NCBI GenBank assembly: GCA_020632795.1
Contig: JACKEV010000006.1
Location: forward strand, 616,501 to 680,500
From: Alphaproteobacteria bacterium
GTDB taxonomy: Bacteria > Myxococcota_A > UBA796 > CAJQPC01
Direction: 5' to 3'
Length of the DNA stretch: 64,000 bases
This document shows, piece after piece, positions 23,468 through 31,417 of the stretch. A model generated the notes under the pieces. That model made no database searches, was not told where the DNA came from, and saw only the letters and a program-made list of their open reading frames with translations. Every line of letters starts with the position of its first letter. Within the stretch, counting starts at the first letter, position 1. A program made the translations under genes and the position numbers.

Positions 23468-24055
23468 ATGCGATTGCTCCCTCTCGTCCTGCTCTCGGCG
23501 TGCGCGCCCTACCTGTACACCGACGCCACCCAGGACTCTGGCGGGGACTGCGATCCCTGGGTTCGCCCGGAGAACACCTGGGTGGGCGTGGACGAGCTGC
23601 CCTGCAGCGTGAAGGACGAGGGCTTCGGGCGCGGCGAGATCGTGCCGGAGCTGCGCGGCTTCGACCAGCACGGCGACGAGGTGTCCATCTGGCAGTTCTA
23701 CGGCCAGGTGGTGGTGCTTGACATCTCCACGATGTGGTGCCGCCCCTGTCAGTCCCTGGCCCAGGATGTCGAGGAGACCTACCAGCACTACCTCAGCCAG
23801 GGCATGATCTACATCACCGTGCTCCCCCAGGACCTGACCAACGACGTGCCGGATCAGTCCGAGCTGACCTACTGGGCGGACAACTTCGGCATCACCGCGC
23901 CGGTGATGTCCGACGCCGACGAGTGGTACGCGGGCCCCGCCGGGGACGGAAACTTCCCGCACATCCTGGTCCTCGACCGCAGCCTCAAGGTGTGCGAGCC
24001 CGACGTGGCTGGCAACGACTCACTGATCCGGCAGGCCGTCGACGGCTGCCTGTAG
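23468..24055 (+). CDS. Thioredoxin-fold lipoprotein (TlpA/redoxin type)
   Basis: 195 residues. Lipobox L-L-S-A-C at residue 12 and a short Asp/Gly spacer with its own Cys (G-G-D-C-D-P). The thioredoxin-like domain has V-V-V-L-D-I-S-T-M-W-C-R-P-C: the active site is C-R-P-C, so it should be redox-active. The cis-Pro loop is N-F-P-H-I-L-V-L-D. Probably reduces or carries electrons for envelope proteins. It converges on the downstream lipoprotein gene with a 36-base overlap. Confidence 0.85.
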   Translation: MRLLPLVLLSACAPYLYTDATQDSGGDCDPWVRPENTWVGVDELPCSVKDEGFGRGEIVPELRGFDQHGDEVSIWQFYGQVVVLDISTMWCRPCQSLAQDVEETYQHYLSQGMIYITVLPQDLTNDVPDQSELTYWADNFGITAPVMSDADEWYAGPAGDGNFPHILVLDRSLKVCEPDVAGNDSLIRQAVDGCL

Positions 24056-24718
24056 ACCCCCGCAGATCCGCTCCGCCGCCAGGGGGTGAAGCCCCTCGTC
24101 CCACAATGGCGCCCCCCGTCGGCCGCAGGCCGCCGCGATCTCGGGCGCCGGGATTGTGGAGATCCGCTGCTGGAGGGCATCTCCGCACAGCGCCTCGTCC
24201 GCGTCGCCGCACAGGGCGGCCGAGAAGGGCTGCCCCGGCGCGCGGGCGGCGAGCTGCCCGATGACCGCCTCGCGGGCCTCGGCGCGGGCCACCTCCGGGG
24301 AGCGGAGGCTGGAGAACCGCGCGGTGAGCACCCCGAGGGCCTCGGTCTCCCGGCCGGGCACTGCGAGCAGGGTCTGACCCTCCCGCGCGGCGGCGTGGCC
24401 CAGGCACTGCCCCCGGAACGGCCCGGCCCGCGCGCACCGCTGGGCGGCGGGCTCGCCGATGGCGTCCAGGGCGTCGTTGACCAGGAAGAAGCACTCCCCG
24501 GACCAGGGCTGGGAGGTGTTCTGCGCGCAGAGCGCGTCGGCCTGGGCGGCCTGCCCGTCGCTGGCGAGGTCGCCCGCCACCCAGGTCCGGCACTCGTCGG
24601 CGTGCACCGGGTCGACCATCTGGGCGCACTGGTCCGGATCGGTGGCGGTCGCCGCCGCCCGGCGCTCGGTCGCCGAGGGGGAGGGGGGCGCGCAGGCCAG
24701 CCACGCCAGCACCAGCAC
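24020..24718 (-). CDS. Cys-rich lipoprotein, unknown function
   Basis: 232 residues from GTG 24718. Lipobox L-A-W-L-A-C, then a mature part with eleven further Cys spaced through helical segments (D-Q-C-A-Q-M, D-E-C-R-T-W, A-L-C-A-Q, G-E-C-F-F-L, and so on), possibly disulphide-linked helical pairs like Sel1/TPR modules. No family recognised. It begins 3 bases after the stop of the parvulin-type isomerase gene, so the isomerase may act on envelope proteins including this one. Confidence 0.65.
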   Translation of the reverse strand: MLVLAWLACAPPSPSATERRAAATATDPDQCAQMVDPVHADECRTWVAGDLASDGQAAQADALCAQNTSQPWSGECFFLVNDALDAIGEPAAQRCARAGPFRGQCLGHAAAREGQTLLAVPGRETEALGVLTARFSSLRSPEVARAEAREAVIGQLAARAPGQPFSAALCGDADEALCGDALQQRISTIPAPEIAAACGRRGAPLWDEGLHPLAAERICGGLQAAVDGLPDQ

Positions 24719-24721
24719 CCG

Positions 24722-25486
24722 CTACTCCAGCCGCTCGACGACGTGCAGCCCGAAGGGGCTCTCGATGACCCCGCTGCGCTGCCCGGGGTCGAGGTCGAAG
24801 ACCGCCGCGTCGAAGGCCGGGCCCAGCTCGCCCCGGGCGAACCAGCCCAGGTCCCCGCCGTACTCCCGCATCGGGCCGTCGGACCACGCCCGGGCGACGG
24901 TCGCGAAGTCCGCGCCGCCGTCGAGCAGGGCGATGATCTCGGCGGCGCGGGCCTGGGCGTCGGCCTTGGTGCGCTCCCGGCCGGGGGGGGCCGCCTCGGC
25001 CAGCAGCACCTCATCGTGCAGCACGACGATCTGGCGGAGCTTCACCTCGTCGAGCACCTCGCGCCGGATGATGTGGAAGCCGAAACGGGTCTCGACCACC
25101 TCGGAGACGCCGCCGATGGGCAGGGCGAAGGCGGCGTCCTCGAAGGGCTTGACCCAGGCCCCGCGCGCGGCGCTGCCCAGGAACCCGCCCCGGCGGCCGC
25201 TGGGGTCGTCGGAGTGCTCGCGGGCCAGCTCGGCCATGTCCTCGCCGGCCAGCACGCGGGCCCGGAGCTGCTCGGCGAGTTTCCGGGCCTCCTCCCGGCT
25301 GCGGGTCGCGGGGCGCTCGACCTGGGACGTGTCGTGGGTGATCAGGATGTGTCGCGCCGCGATGCGCTCGGCGGGCGGCACCGGCTCGGGCGCCTCGACC
25401 GCGGGGACCGGCACCGGAGGGGGCACCGCCGGCGCGGGTTCGGGCTCGGTCTGGCAGGCGACGGCGAGCAGCAGGAGCAGCGTCAT
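24722..25486 (-). CDS. Parvulin-type peptidyl-prolyl isomerase lipoprotein
   Basis: 254 residues. Lipobox L-L-A-V-A-C at residue 11 and a Pro/Val/Glu-rich spacer (13-42). The first rotamase domain (A-R-H-I-L-I-T-H ... G-G-F-L-G ... F-E-D-A-A-F-A-L-P-I-G-G-V-S-E-V-V with F-G-F-H-I-I) is full; the second (L-R-Q-I-V-V-L-H ... G-D-L-G-W-F ... S-P-F-G-L-H-V-V) follows directly. Two PpiC domains and an outer-membrane anchor suggest a PrsA/SurA-like chaperone for exported proteins. Confidence 0.88.
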   Translation of the reverse strand: MTLLLLLAVACQTEPEPAPAVPPPVPVPAVEAPEPVPPAERIAARHILITHDTSQVERPATRSREEARKLAEQLRARVLAGEDMAELAREHSDDPSGRRGGFLGSAARGAWVKPFEDAAFALPIGGVSEVVETRFGFHIIRREVLDEVKLRQIVVLHDEVLLAEAAPPGRERTKADAQARAAEIIALLDGGADFATVARAWSDGPMREYGGDLGWFARGELGPAFDAAVFDLDPGQRSGVIESPFGLHVVERLE

Positions 25487-25539
25487 GGTCCATCCGCAGC
25501 GGGCTTGGCTCTCTACGGTATACCCTTACGCGGTCTCCG

Positions 25540-26646
25540 ATGTCGCACCGCCCGCTGCCGGTCCTGTTGTTCGCGCTGCTCGCCGCCCTGCTCGGCGGCC
25601 CGCCCTGCGTCGCGGCCGAGCCGGACGTCTGGCTCGACAGCGTCGTCCTTCTGGAGACCGGCCCGGCCATCTGCGCGGGGGTGCTGATCGACGAGGCGGG
25701 GACCGTGGCCACCGCCTACCACTGCGTCGCGTCGGGCCGCCGGCCCCGGGTGGAGGCCCGCGACGGCGCCCAGGCCCGGGGCACCCTGCTGGCCACCGCC
25801 CCGCGGGAGGACATCGCGCTGGTGTCCGTGCCGGAGCTGGCCGGGCGTCCCTGGCTGCCGCTCGCCGAGGAGGCCCCCCGCCCGGGGGACGCGGTGTGGG
25901 CGCTGGGCCACCCCTTCGGCACCGAGGCCGACCGCTACCGGGGCTTCGAGGGCCTGCTGCGCTGGTCGGTCAGCGCGGGCATCGTCTCGGCGGTGGGGCC
26001 CCGGCTGGTGCAGGTCGACGCCGCGCTGAACCCCGGCAACTCCGGGGGGCCGGTCGTGGACGAAGCGGGCCGGGTGGTGGGCATCTCCTCCCGCAAGCTC
26101 CGGGCGGACAACCTGGGCTTCATCGCGCCCGCCGCGCTGGTGGCCGAGCTGGTCGAGGCGCCGGAGCACCGCACCCTGTGGGGGGGCAGCTACGCGCTTG
26201 GGGTGGCCGCGACCCTGCCCACGAGCCTCAGGATGAGCACCGCAGTCGGCCTCTACGGGGAGCTGGCCCTGCGGGATCGGCTGGTGGTCCGGGTGGACAG
26301 CGGCCTGCCCCTGGAGGCGCGGCGGCAGGCGCTCGCCCTGGGGGAGACCTGGTGGCTGGGCTCCGCGGCCTCGCTGTCCGGGCGGATCCGGATCGGGCGG
26401 GGGCGGTGGTCGACCGCCCTGGACCTGGGGGTCGAGGGGGCCGTCTTCCAGGGGCGGGAGGCGCAGATCAGCCCGGAGCGCATCTACGTGACGGCGCTGC
26501 CGGTCGAGGGCGCGGTGGGCGGGGTGGCGCGCCTCTCGCTGAGCAGCGCCGCGCTGCGCTGGCAGCTCCTGGTGATGCCCGACGGCGCGCTGCGCCTGGT
26601 GGTGGGCATCGACGCAGAGATCCCGGGGAACCTGGGGGTGTTCTGA
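25540..26646 (+). CDS. HtrA-like serine protease with C-terminal beta-rich (barrel-like) region
   Basis: 368 residues with a signal peptide ending C-V-A-A. The protease domain (about 28-205) has the triad His in T-A-Y-H-C-V, Asp in R-E-D-I-A-L-V and Ser in N-P-G-N-S-G-G-P-V, as in DegP/S1C proteases. There is no PDZ domain. Residues about 215-368 instead consist of alternating strands (Y-A-L-G-V-A-A-T-L, G-L-Y-G-E-L-A-L, L-V-V-R-V-D-S-G) and the chain ends in Phe, as outer-membrane barrels do. The arrangement suggests a protease tied to the outer membrane; the barrel is an inference. Confidence 0.8.
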   Translation: MSHRPLPVLLFALLAALLGGPPCVAAEPDVWLDSVVLLETGPAICAGVLIDEAGTVATAYHCVASGRRPRVEARDGAQARGTLLATAPREDIALVSVPELAGRPWLPLAEEAPRPGDAVWALGHPFGTEADRYRGFEGLLRWSVSAGIVSAVGPRLVQVDAALNPGNSGGPVVDEAGRVVGISSRKLRADNLGFIAPAALVAELVEAPEHRTLWGGSYALGVAATLPTSLRMSTAVGLYGELALRDRLVVRVDSGLPLEARRQALALGETWWLGSAASLSGRIRIGRGRWSTALDLGVEGAVFQGREAQISPERIYVTALPVEGAVGGVARLSLSSAALRWQLLVMPDGALRLVVGIDAEIPGNLGVF

Positions 26647-26654
26647 CCTGGGGG

Positions 26655-27560
26655 TCAGCCCTCGCCGCCGCTGACGGCCTTGCGCCCCATCAATTCCTGG
26701 AAGGCCTGGGCGGGGGTGACCGCCCCGTCGAGGATCGCGCAGGTGGCCTCGGTCAGGGGAAGCTCCACGCCGACGTCCCGGGCCCGGCGCACCAGCAGGC
26801 GGGCGACCCGAGGGGCGACCTCCTCGTGGTGGGGGCGTCCGGCGGCGATGGCCTTGCCCGCGGCGTAGGCCAGGTTGGTGTCCGAGGTGCTGGCCGCGAC
26901 CAGATCCCCCAGCCCGGCCAGCCCGGTGAAGGTCTCGGCGCGGGTACCCAGGGCCTGACCCAGCCGGGTGGCCTCGGCCAGCCCGCGGCTGACCACCAGC
27001 CCGCGCGCGCCGGGGCCCATGTACATGCCCTCGGACATGCCCACGACCAGGGCCAGGACCCGCGCGAAGGCCGCCGCCAGCTCGACGCCGTGGGGATCAT
27101 CGGAGGTGTAGACGCGGCACAGAGGGGAGTGCAGGGCGCTCTGGACCATGCGCTGGACCTCGCGGAAGGCGCTGGCCACCACCATCGCGCAGGGGCTGCC
27201 CGCGAGGATGTCCGTGGGCTCGGCGGGGCCGGCCAGCACACCGACCCGCAGGGCGGGGGTGGTCCGGGCCACCAGGTCGCTCAGCCAGCCGCCGGAGGAG
27301 GGGTCCAGGCCCCGCCCGCACACCACCGCGCGGTGCTCCGGCCCCAGGGGCAGCGCCTCCAGGGTGGTGGCCAGCTCCCAGCCCGGGGTGGCCAGCAGCA
27401 CCAGCTCGGAGAACGCCGCCAGCGCCGCCGGGTCCCCGGTGACCGGGATCTCCCGCACCATGTCCGGGCGGTAGCCCATCAGGACCTCGTGACCGGCGGC
27501 CTTCGCCAGGATGGCCAGGGACTGCCCCAGCGGGCCGGCGCCCAGGATGGAGACCCTCAC
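26655..27560 (-). CDS. GpsA-family glycerol-3-phosphate dehydrogenase homologue lacking catalytic lysines
   Basis: 301 residues, GTG start. The Rossmann start is I-L-G-A-G-P-L-G-Q-S-L-A and the C-terminal half aligns well with GpsA (G-M-S-E-G-M, R-G-L-A-E-A-T-R-L-G-x-A-L-G, G-L-A-G-L-G-D-L-V). In E. coli GpsA the active-site lysines lie in A-T-K-G-L-E and G-G-A-V-K-N-V-I-A; here these read C-G-R-G-L-D and A-A-A-F-A-R-V-L-A, so both Lys are lost (to Arg and Ala). The S-R-N motif is also absent. It overlaps the PlsB-like gene by GTGA. It may bind NAD(P) or glycerol phosphate without the normal reaction. Not broken by frameshift. Confidence 0.8.
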   Translation of the reverse strand: MRVSILGAGPLGQSLAILAKAAGHEVLMGYRPDMVREIPVTGDPAALAAFSELVLLATPGWELATTLEALPLGPEHRAVVCGRGLDPSSGGWLSDLVARTTPALRVGVLAGPAEPTDILAGSPCAMVVASAFREVQRMVQSALHSPLCRVYTSDDPHGVELAAAFARVLALVVGMSEGMYMGPGARGLVVSRGLAEATRLGQALGTRAETFTGLAGLGDLVAASTSDTNLAYAAGKAIAAGRPHHEEVAPRVARLLVRRARDVGVELPLTEATCAILDGAVTPAQAFQELMGRKAVSGGEG

Positions 27561-29152
27561 GCCTCACCCCCGCGCTCGAGGTCGTAGCCCACCAGTCGGT
27601 TCCGATAGAACAGCAGCAACTCCGGGTCGATGCGGAGCTGCTGGCCCTGGCCGCCGCCGCGGAACGCCTCCAGGGCCGGGCGGGTGTGGAAGCTCCCGAA
27701 GCGCATCACGGCGCGCTCCAGGATGGCCTCGGCGTCGCCGGGCAGGCTGGTGCGGATGCGCCCGCAGGCCTCCAGCTCGTTCAGACGGGCGACCACCCGG
27801 TCGATCTCCCGCAGCAGGGAGTCCCGGTTGACCACCCGCTGGCTGCGCTCCATTCGAACCAGGCGGAACTGGTCCTGCCCGGGGTTGGCCCGCTGCACGA
27901 GCTGCCAGGCCGAGAAGGCCGCGACGTGGGTGGTCAGCGCCACGTTGTCCCGGTGGAAGGCGTCCACGATGCCGTCGGCCAGGCGGTTCGTGTAGACCCG
28001 GTCCCGCTGCGGGTCGGGCTCCACGGTGCCAGAGGCGTCGCACACGTAGCGCGCGCGGTCGATGATCCGGCCGTCGGGCCCCAGCGAGTTGCCCTCGTCG
28101 TCCACCGGGTTGCCCATGAGGTCCAGGGCCCGGGAGAAGGTGAGGTGCACCGACTCGTCGAGGTTGAGCACCCGGCTGAGGAAGCTCGCCACGGTGCGGG
28201 GCTGGCTGAACTCGTCGTCGGCGATGATGTAGCGGGCCTTGCCCTCCCGGGCGAGGGCGTCCCGGATCAGCGTCTCAGCCTCCAGCACCAGCGAGGTGGA
28301 CAGGGTCATCGGCACCACGAAGATGTCGCCGCCCCGCCCGGCCGCGAGGTTCTCCTGCCAGGCCTGGATGCCGGTGCCCAGGAGCCCCTTCTTGACGGCC
28401 TTCTCCACCTGCCCGGAGCGGGAGCGGGTCCCCCCCGGGAAGAACAGGCTGTGGACCCCGCGGCGCAGCAGCTCCACCGAGTAGTCCTTGAGCGCGTCCT
28501 TGTAGAGCTGCCCCTGCTTGCGCCGGTCGACGGTGTAGGCCCCCAGGCGGCTCATGAAGAAGGCCATCGCGGGGTTGGAGAACAGGTTGAGCCCCGCCCC
28601 GTAGGCCACCGGGGGCAGCCCGCAGCGGTAGATGGCGTAGCCGATCAGCGGCGAGTCGAGGTTGGAGAGGTGGGTGGGGGCCACGATGACCGTGCCGCGC
28701 CGGGTGAGGGCGGTGATCTGCTCCACCGCGCCCTGGATGCGGATGCGGCTGTCGGGATCCAGGTCGCCCGCCAGCAGGCGCTCGGGGTGCCGGGCCGAGA
28801 CGAGGTTCACCAGGGCGCGGGGCAGCAGCTTGGTGGCCGCGCGGTAGGTGCGCTGGGAGAAGCGGTTGTGGATCTCCTCGGCGTAGCTGCCCACCAGGTC
28901 CTCGGCGGCGGCGACCATCGCCTCGCGGGCGCCCGAGGCGATCGCCCGCGCCGCGCGGTCGACGCGGGCCTCCTCCTCCTCGGAGCCGGCGTGGTCCTCG
29001 AAGCGCAGGCGCTCGGTGTAGACGGTGTCGGCGAGCGCCTCGGAGATGCGGGCGTCGGAGAGGGGCTCCAGCCGAGCGCCGAGGCGGCGGACGAGCGCCC
29101 CTCTGACCTCCGGGACCGGCGGCGCGTCGAAGATCGCAGGCGTATCGGACAT
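27557..29152 (-). CDS. PlsB-like glycerol-3-phosphate/lysophospholipid acyltransferase
   Basis: 531 residues from ATG 29152 (another ATG at 29164). Acyltransferase block I is T-H-L-S-N-L-D (H-x4-D), block II is G-A-Y-T-V-D-R-R-K-Q-G-Q-L-Y, and block III is F-F-P-G-G-T-R-S-R-S-G, where the Glu of F-P-E-G-T-R-S or F-V-E-G-G-R-S is Gly. A helical N-terminal domain (1-150) precedes it. It would acylate a glycerophosphate backbone at the inner membrane. The coupled GpsA-like gene suggests both deal with glycerol 3-phosphate. Length is shorter than E. coli PlsB (807). Confidence 0.8.
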   Translation of the reverse strand: MSDTPAIFDAPPVPEVRGALVRRLGARLEPLSDARISEALADTVYTERLRFEDHAGSEEEEARVDRAARAIASGAREAMVAAAEDLVGSYAEEIHNRFSQRTYRAATKLLPRALVNLVSARHPERLLAGDLDPDSRIRIQGAVEQITALTRRGTVIVAPTHLSNLDSPLIGYAIYRCGLPPVAYGAGLNLFSNPAMAFFMSRLGAYTVDRRKQGQLYKDALKDYSVELLRRGVHSLFFPGGTRSRSGQVEKAVKKGLLGTGIQAWQENLAAGRGGDIFVVPMTLSTSLVLEAETLIRDALAREGKARYIIADDEFSQPRTVASFLSRVLNLDESVHLTFSRALDLMGNPVDDEGNSLGPDGRIIDRARYVCDASGTVEPDPQRDRVYTNRLADGIVDAFHRDNVALTTHVAAFSAWQLVQRANPGQDQFRLVRMERSQRVVNRDSLLREIDRVVARLNELEACGRIRTSLPGDAEAILERAVMRFGSFHTRPALEAFRGGGQGQQLRIDPELLLFYRNRLVGYDLERGGEA

Positions 29153-29236
29153 GACGCGCAGCATAGCAGAGCGCGCGCGCCCGCCGCCGTCCCCGACACA
29201 GGTGCGATACACTGCAGGACAGAAACCGTCCACACC

Positions 29237-29734
29237 ATGCGAACGCTCCACCTCACCTCTGCCCTCGGCCTCGCCTTGGGCCTGACCGCATGCGGCTCCT
29301 TCGGGTTGGACCCCTTCGTGGTCTCCGACGAGGCCGGGCGGCTCACCATCGACCCCACCGACGAACTGCGCTTCCCCCAGACCTCCCCCGCCGGCGATCC
29401 GATCGTGCTCGAGGTCGTCATGGGGGTGATGGGCGACACCGCCGTGCTCATCGAGGACGTCACCATCGAGGACGACCGGGCGAGCGCCTTCTCGCTGGCC
29501 GAGCTGCCGCTGCCGCTGCGCCTGCAGCCGGGGTCCGAGTTCCCCGTGGACGTGTACTTCCTGCCCAACGGCGTGGGGGCCTACGACGCCACCCTGTACG
29601 TCTACGTGGCCGGCGAGGAGCTGCCCCACAGCCGCCGCCTGGTCGGTGAGGGGTGCCAGGACGCCCAGGCCGACGGGCGCTGCGACGCCCGGGGTCCGCC
29701 GGGGCCCGTGGACACGGGCCTCAACGGTCGGTAA
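29237..29734 (+). CDS. Lipoprotein with Ig-like (CARDB/ASH-type) domain, unknown function
   Basis: 165 residues. Lipobox L-G-L-T-A-C near residue 19. The mature part looks like one Ig-type domain of the kind found after R-L-T-I-D-P-T-D-E-L-R-F-P, with strands P-I-V-L-E-V-V-M-G, L-P-L-P-L-R-L-Q-P-G-S-E-F-P-V-D-V-Y-F-L-P and L-Y-V-Y-V-A-G-E-E, the pattern of ASH/DUF1573-like domains. It ends with G-P-V-D-T-G-L-N-G-R. Divergent from the acyltransferase gene; apaG begins 25 bases after it. Confidence 0.65.
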   Translation: MRTLHLTSALGLALGLTACGSFGLDPFVVSDEAGRLTIDPTDELRFPQTSPAGDPIVLEVVMGVMGDTAVLIEDVTIEDDRASAFSLAELPLPLRLQPGSEFPVDVYFLPNGVGAYDATLYVYVAGEELPHSRRLVGEGCQDAQADGRCDARGPPGPVDTGLNGR

Positions 29735-29759
29735 TGTCGTCCCCCACCGGGAGGCGTTC

Positions 29760-30143
29760 ATGTCCGACAGCACGACCCGCGGGGTCCGCGTTCAGGTCAG
29801 CAGCAGGTATCTGCCCGAGCACTCCGATCCGTCGGCGCGCATGTGGATGTTCGCGTATCGGGTGACCCTGACCAACGTCGGCAAGGTCCCGGTGCAGCTC
29901 AGGTCCCGCCACTGGGTCATCACCGACGCCACCGGCCACGAGGAGCACGTCCGGGGTCCCGGCGTGGTCGGGGAGCAGCCTCGGCTGCAGCCGGGCGAGA
30001 CGTTCTCCTACAGCTCAGGCTGCCCGCTGCGCACCTCGATGGGCACGATGCACGGGACCTACCAGATGCTCACGGACGAGGGCGAGGGCTTCGACGCCGT
30101 CATCGCGCCGTTCACCCTGGCGGATCCGCTGTCGATCAACTGA
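29760..30143 (+). CDS. apaG: ApaG-domain protein
   Basis: 127 residues from ATG 29760 with GGGAGG upstream. V-R-V-Q-V-S-S-R-Y-L, F-A-Y-R-V-T-L-T-N, the W-V-I-T-D-A-T-G-H strand, G-P-G-V-V-G-E-Q-P-x-L-x-P-G-E-x-F-x-Y-x-S-G and G-T-M-H-G-T-Y-Q-M make it a clear ApaG. The fold is an Ig-like sandwich. ApaG lies with ApaH and KsgA in gammaproteobacteria; neither is near here. Its role is unknown, linked to pyrophosphate or Ap4A metabolism only by context elsewhere. Confidence 0.92.
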   Translation: MSDSTTRGVRVQVSSRYLPEHSDPSARMWMFAYRVTLTNVGKVPVQLRSRHWVITDATGHEEHVRGPGVVGEQPRLQPGETFSYSSGCPLRTSMGTMHGTYQMLTDEGEGFDAVIAPFTLADPLSIN

Positions 30144-30160
30144 GCCTTCCGTGAGGCTCA
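30141..30160. terminator. Hairpin spanning both stop codons of apaG and the di-heme protein gene
   Basis: TGAGCCT and AGGCTCA are perfect 7-base arms around TCCGTG. The left arm begins with the apaG TGA; the right arm, read on the minus strand, begins with the TGA of the di-heme gene. It has no T-tract on either side. It could be a bidirectional terminator between convergent genes. Confidence 0.4.
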
Positions 30161-31417
30161 CTCCCCCGGCCAGATGGGGGAGTCGGGCGGGACGAGCAGC
30201 GCCGGATCGGGCTCGTCGCCGGTGAGGGCCTCCAGGAAGGCCACCAGATCGGCCTCCTCGGCGTCGCTCAGCTCCAGGGGCAGCAGGAACTGCTCGCGGT
30301 GGCCCTCGACAGGGATCTCCTCCAGCGTGTTGTAGTGGTGGACGACGTCCTCCAGCGTCTCGAAGTGCCCGCCGTGCATGTAGGGGGGGCTCAGGGCGAC
30401 GTCGCGCAGGATGGCGGTCTTGAAGATGCCGATCTGCTCCTGGCCGTTGACCAGGCGGCCGAGGTCCTCGGCGGCGCTGGGGTCGTCGCTCCACGCGCCC
30501 GCGCCGTTGAAGGGGTTGGCCAGCAGCGCGGGGATGCCACCTGCGCGGCCCTGGTCCTCGGGGTCAAGCCACTCGCGGGTGCCCAGGCCGATGCCGTGGA
30601 ACTCCAGGTCCGAGAAGGACGCGCCGGAGTGGCAGAGGTGGCAGTTGGCGTCCCCCATGAACAGCTTGAGCCCGGCCTGGGCCGAGGCGGACAGCGCGTC
30701 GGACGTGGGGTCGTCCACGAAGCGGTCGAAGTCGCTGTCGCCCCGGACGAGCAGGCGCTCGTAGGCGGCGATGGACTTGCCGATGTTCACGTAGACCTGG
30801 GTGACCGCGTCCCGATCGGCCTCGGTCATCGACACCCAGGCCTGGTGGTGCGGGTGGTCGGGGTCGTCGTCGACCGGGCGGCCCTCGGGCGGGAAGCGGT
30901 CGCCGTCGGCGAGGTCGGGCAGCGGGCCGAAGAGGGCCTCGTAGGCCGGCTTCAGCTCGTCGTCGTCGTAGAGGACGTGGGCGTACTGGAGGCGGCTGCC
31001 GCCGTGCTCCACGGGGCTCTCCATGGGGCCCAGGGCCTGGCACCAGTGGGAGTCGGCGCGGCCGTCCCAGAAGTACCAGCGGTTGTAGGCGGTGTTCCAG
31101 ATGGTGGGGGCGTGGCGGCCGGTGGTGCCGACGCCCTCGGCGAGGTGCTGCCCGTCGCCGAAGCCCAGCTCGGGGTCGTGGCAGGTGGCGCAGGCGACCT
31201 CACCGTTGGAGGACAGCCGGGTGTCGAAGTAGAGGAAGCGCCCCAGCCAGGCGGCGGCGGGGTCCTCGGCCCAGGCGTTGGTGGGGTCCGCCGGGGGCGG
31301 CTGCCGGTCGGCGGCGGACAGCGCGCGGGCCCACTCGGCGTCGGTGAACGTCACCGCGTCGTCGTCGGGGCCGGGGCAGCCCGCGAGCAGGAGGAGCAGC
31401 GGCGGGAGGGGGGTCAT
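30158..31417 (-). CDS. Di-heme cytochrome c peroxidase/MauG-family lipoprotein
   Basis: 419 residues. Lipobox L-L-A-G-C at residue 14. Two c-type heme sites, C-A-T-C-H (in G-E-V-A-C-A-T-C-H-D-P-E-L-G-F) and C-H-L-C-H (in D-A-N-C-H-L-C-H-S-G), plus R-H-A-P-T-I-W-N-T-A-Y and P-P-Y-M-H-G-G-H-F-x-T-L-E-D-V define the bacterial CCP/MauG superfamily. Such proteins reduce peroxide or oxidise protein residues. It overlaps the YtkA-type lipoprotein gene by ATGA. Whether it is a peroxidase or a MauG-like enzyme cannot be decided. Confidence 0.9.
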   Translation of the reverse strand: MTPLPPLLLLLAGCPGPDDDAVTFTDAEWARALSAADRQPPPADPTNAWAEDPAAAWLGRFLYFDTRLSSNGEVACATCHDPELGFGDGQHLAEGVGTTGRHAPTIWNTAYNRWYFWDGRADSHWCQALGPMESPVEHGGSRLQYAHVLYDDDELKPAYEALFGPLPDLADGDRFPPEGRPVDDDPDHPHHQAWVSMTEADRDAVTQVYVNIGKSIAAYERLLVRGDSDFDRFVDDPTSDALSASAQAGLKLFMGDANCHLCHSGASFSDLEFHGIGLGTREWLDPEDQGRAGGIPALLANPFNGAGAWSDDPSAAEDLGRLVNGQEQIGIFKTAILRDVALSPPYMHGGHFETLEDVVHHYNTLEEIPVEGHREQFLLPLELSDAEEADLVAFLEALTGDEPDPALLVPPDSPIWPGE

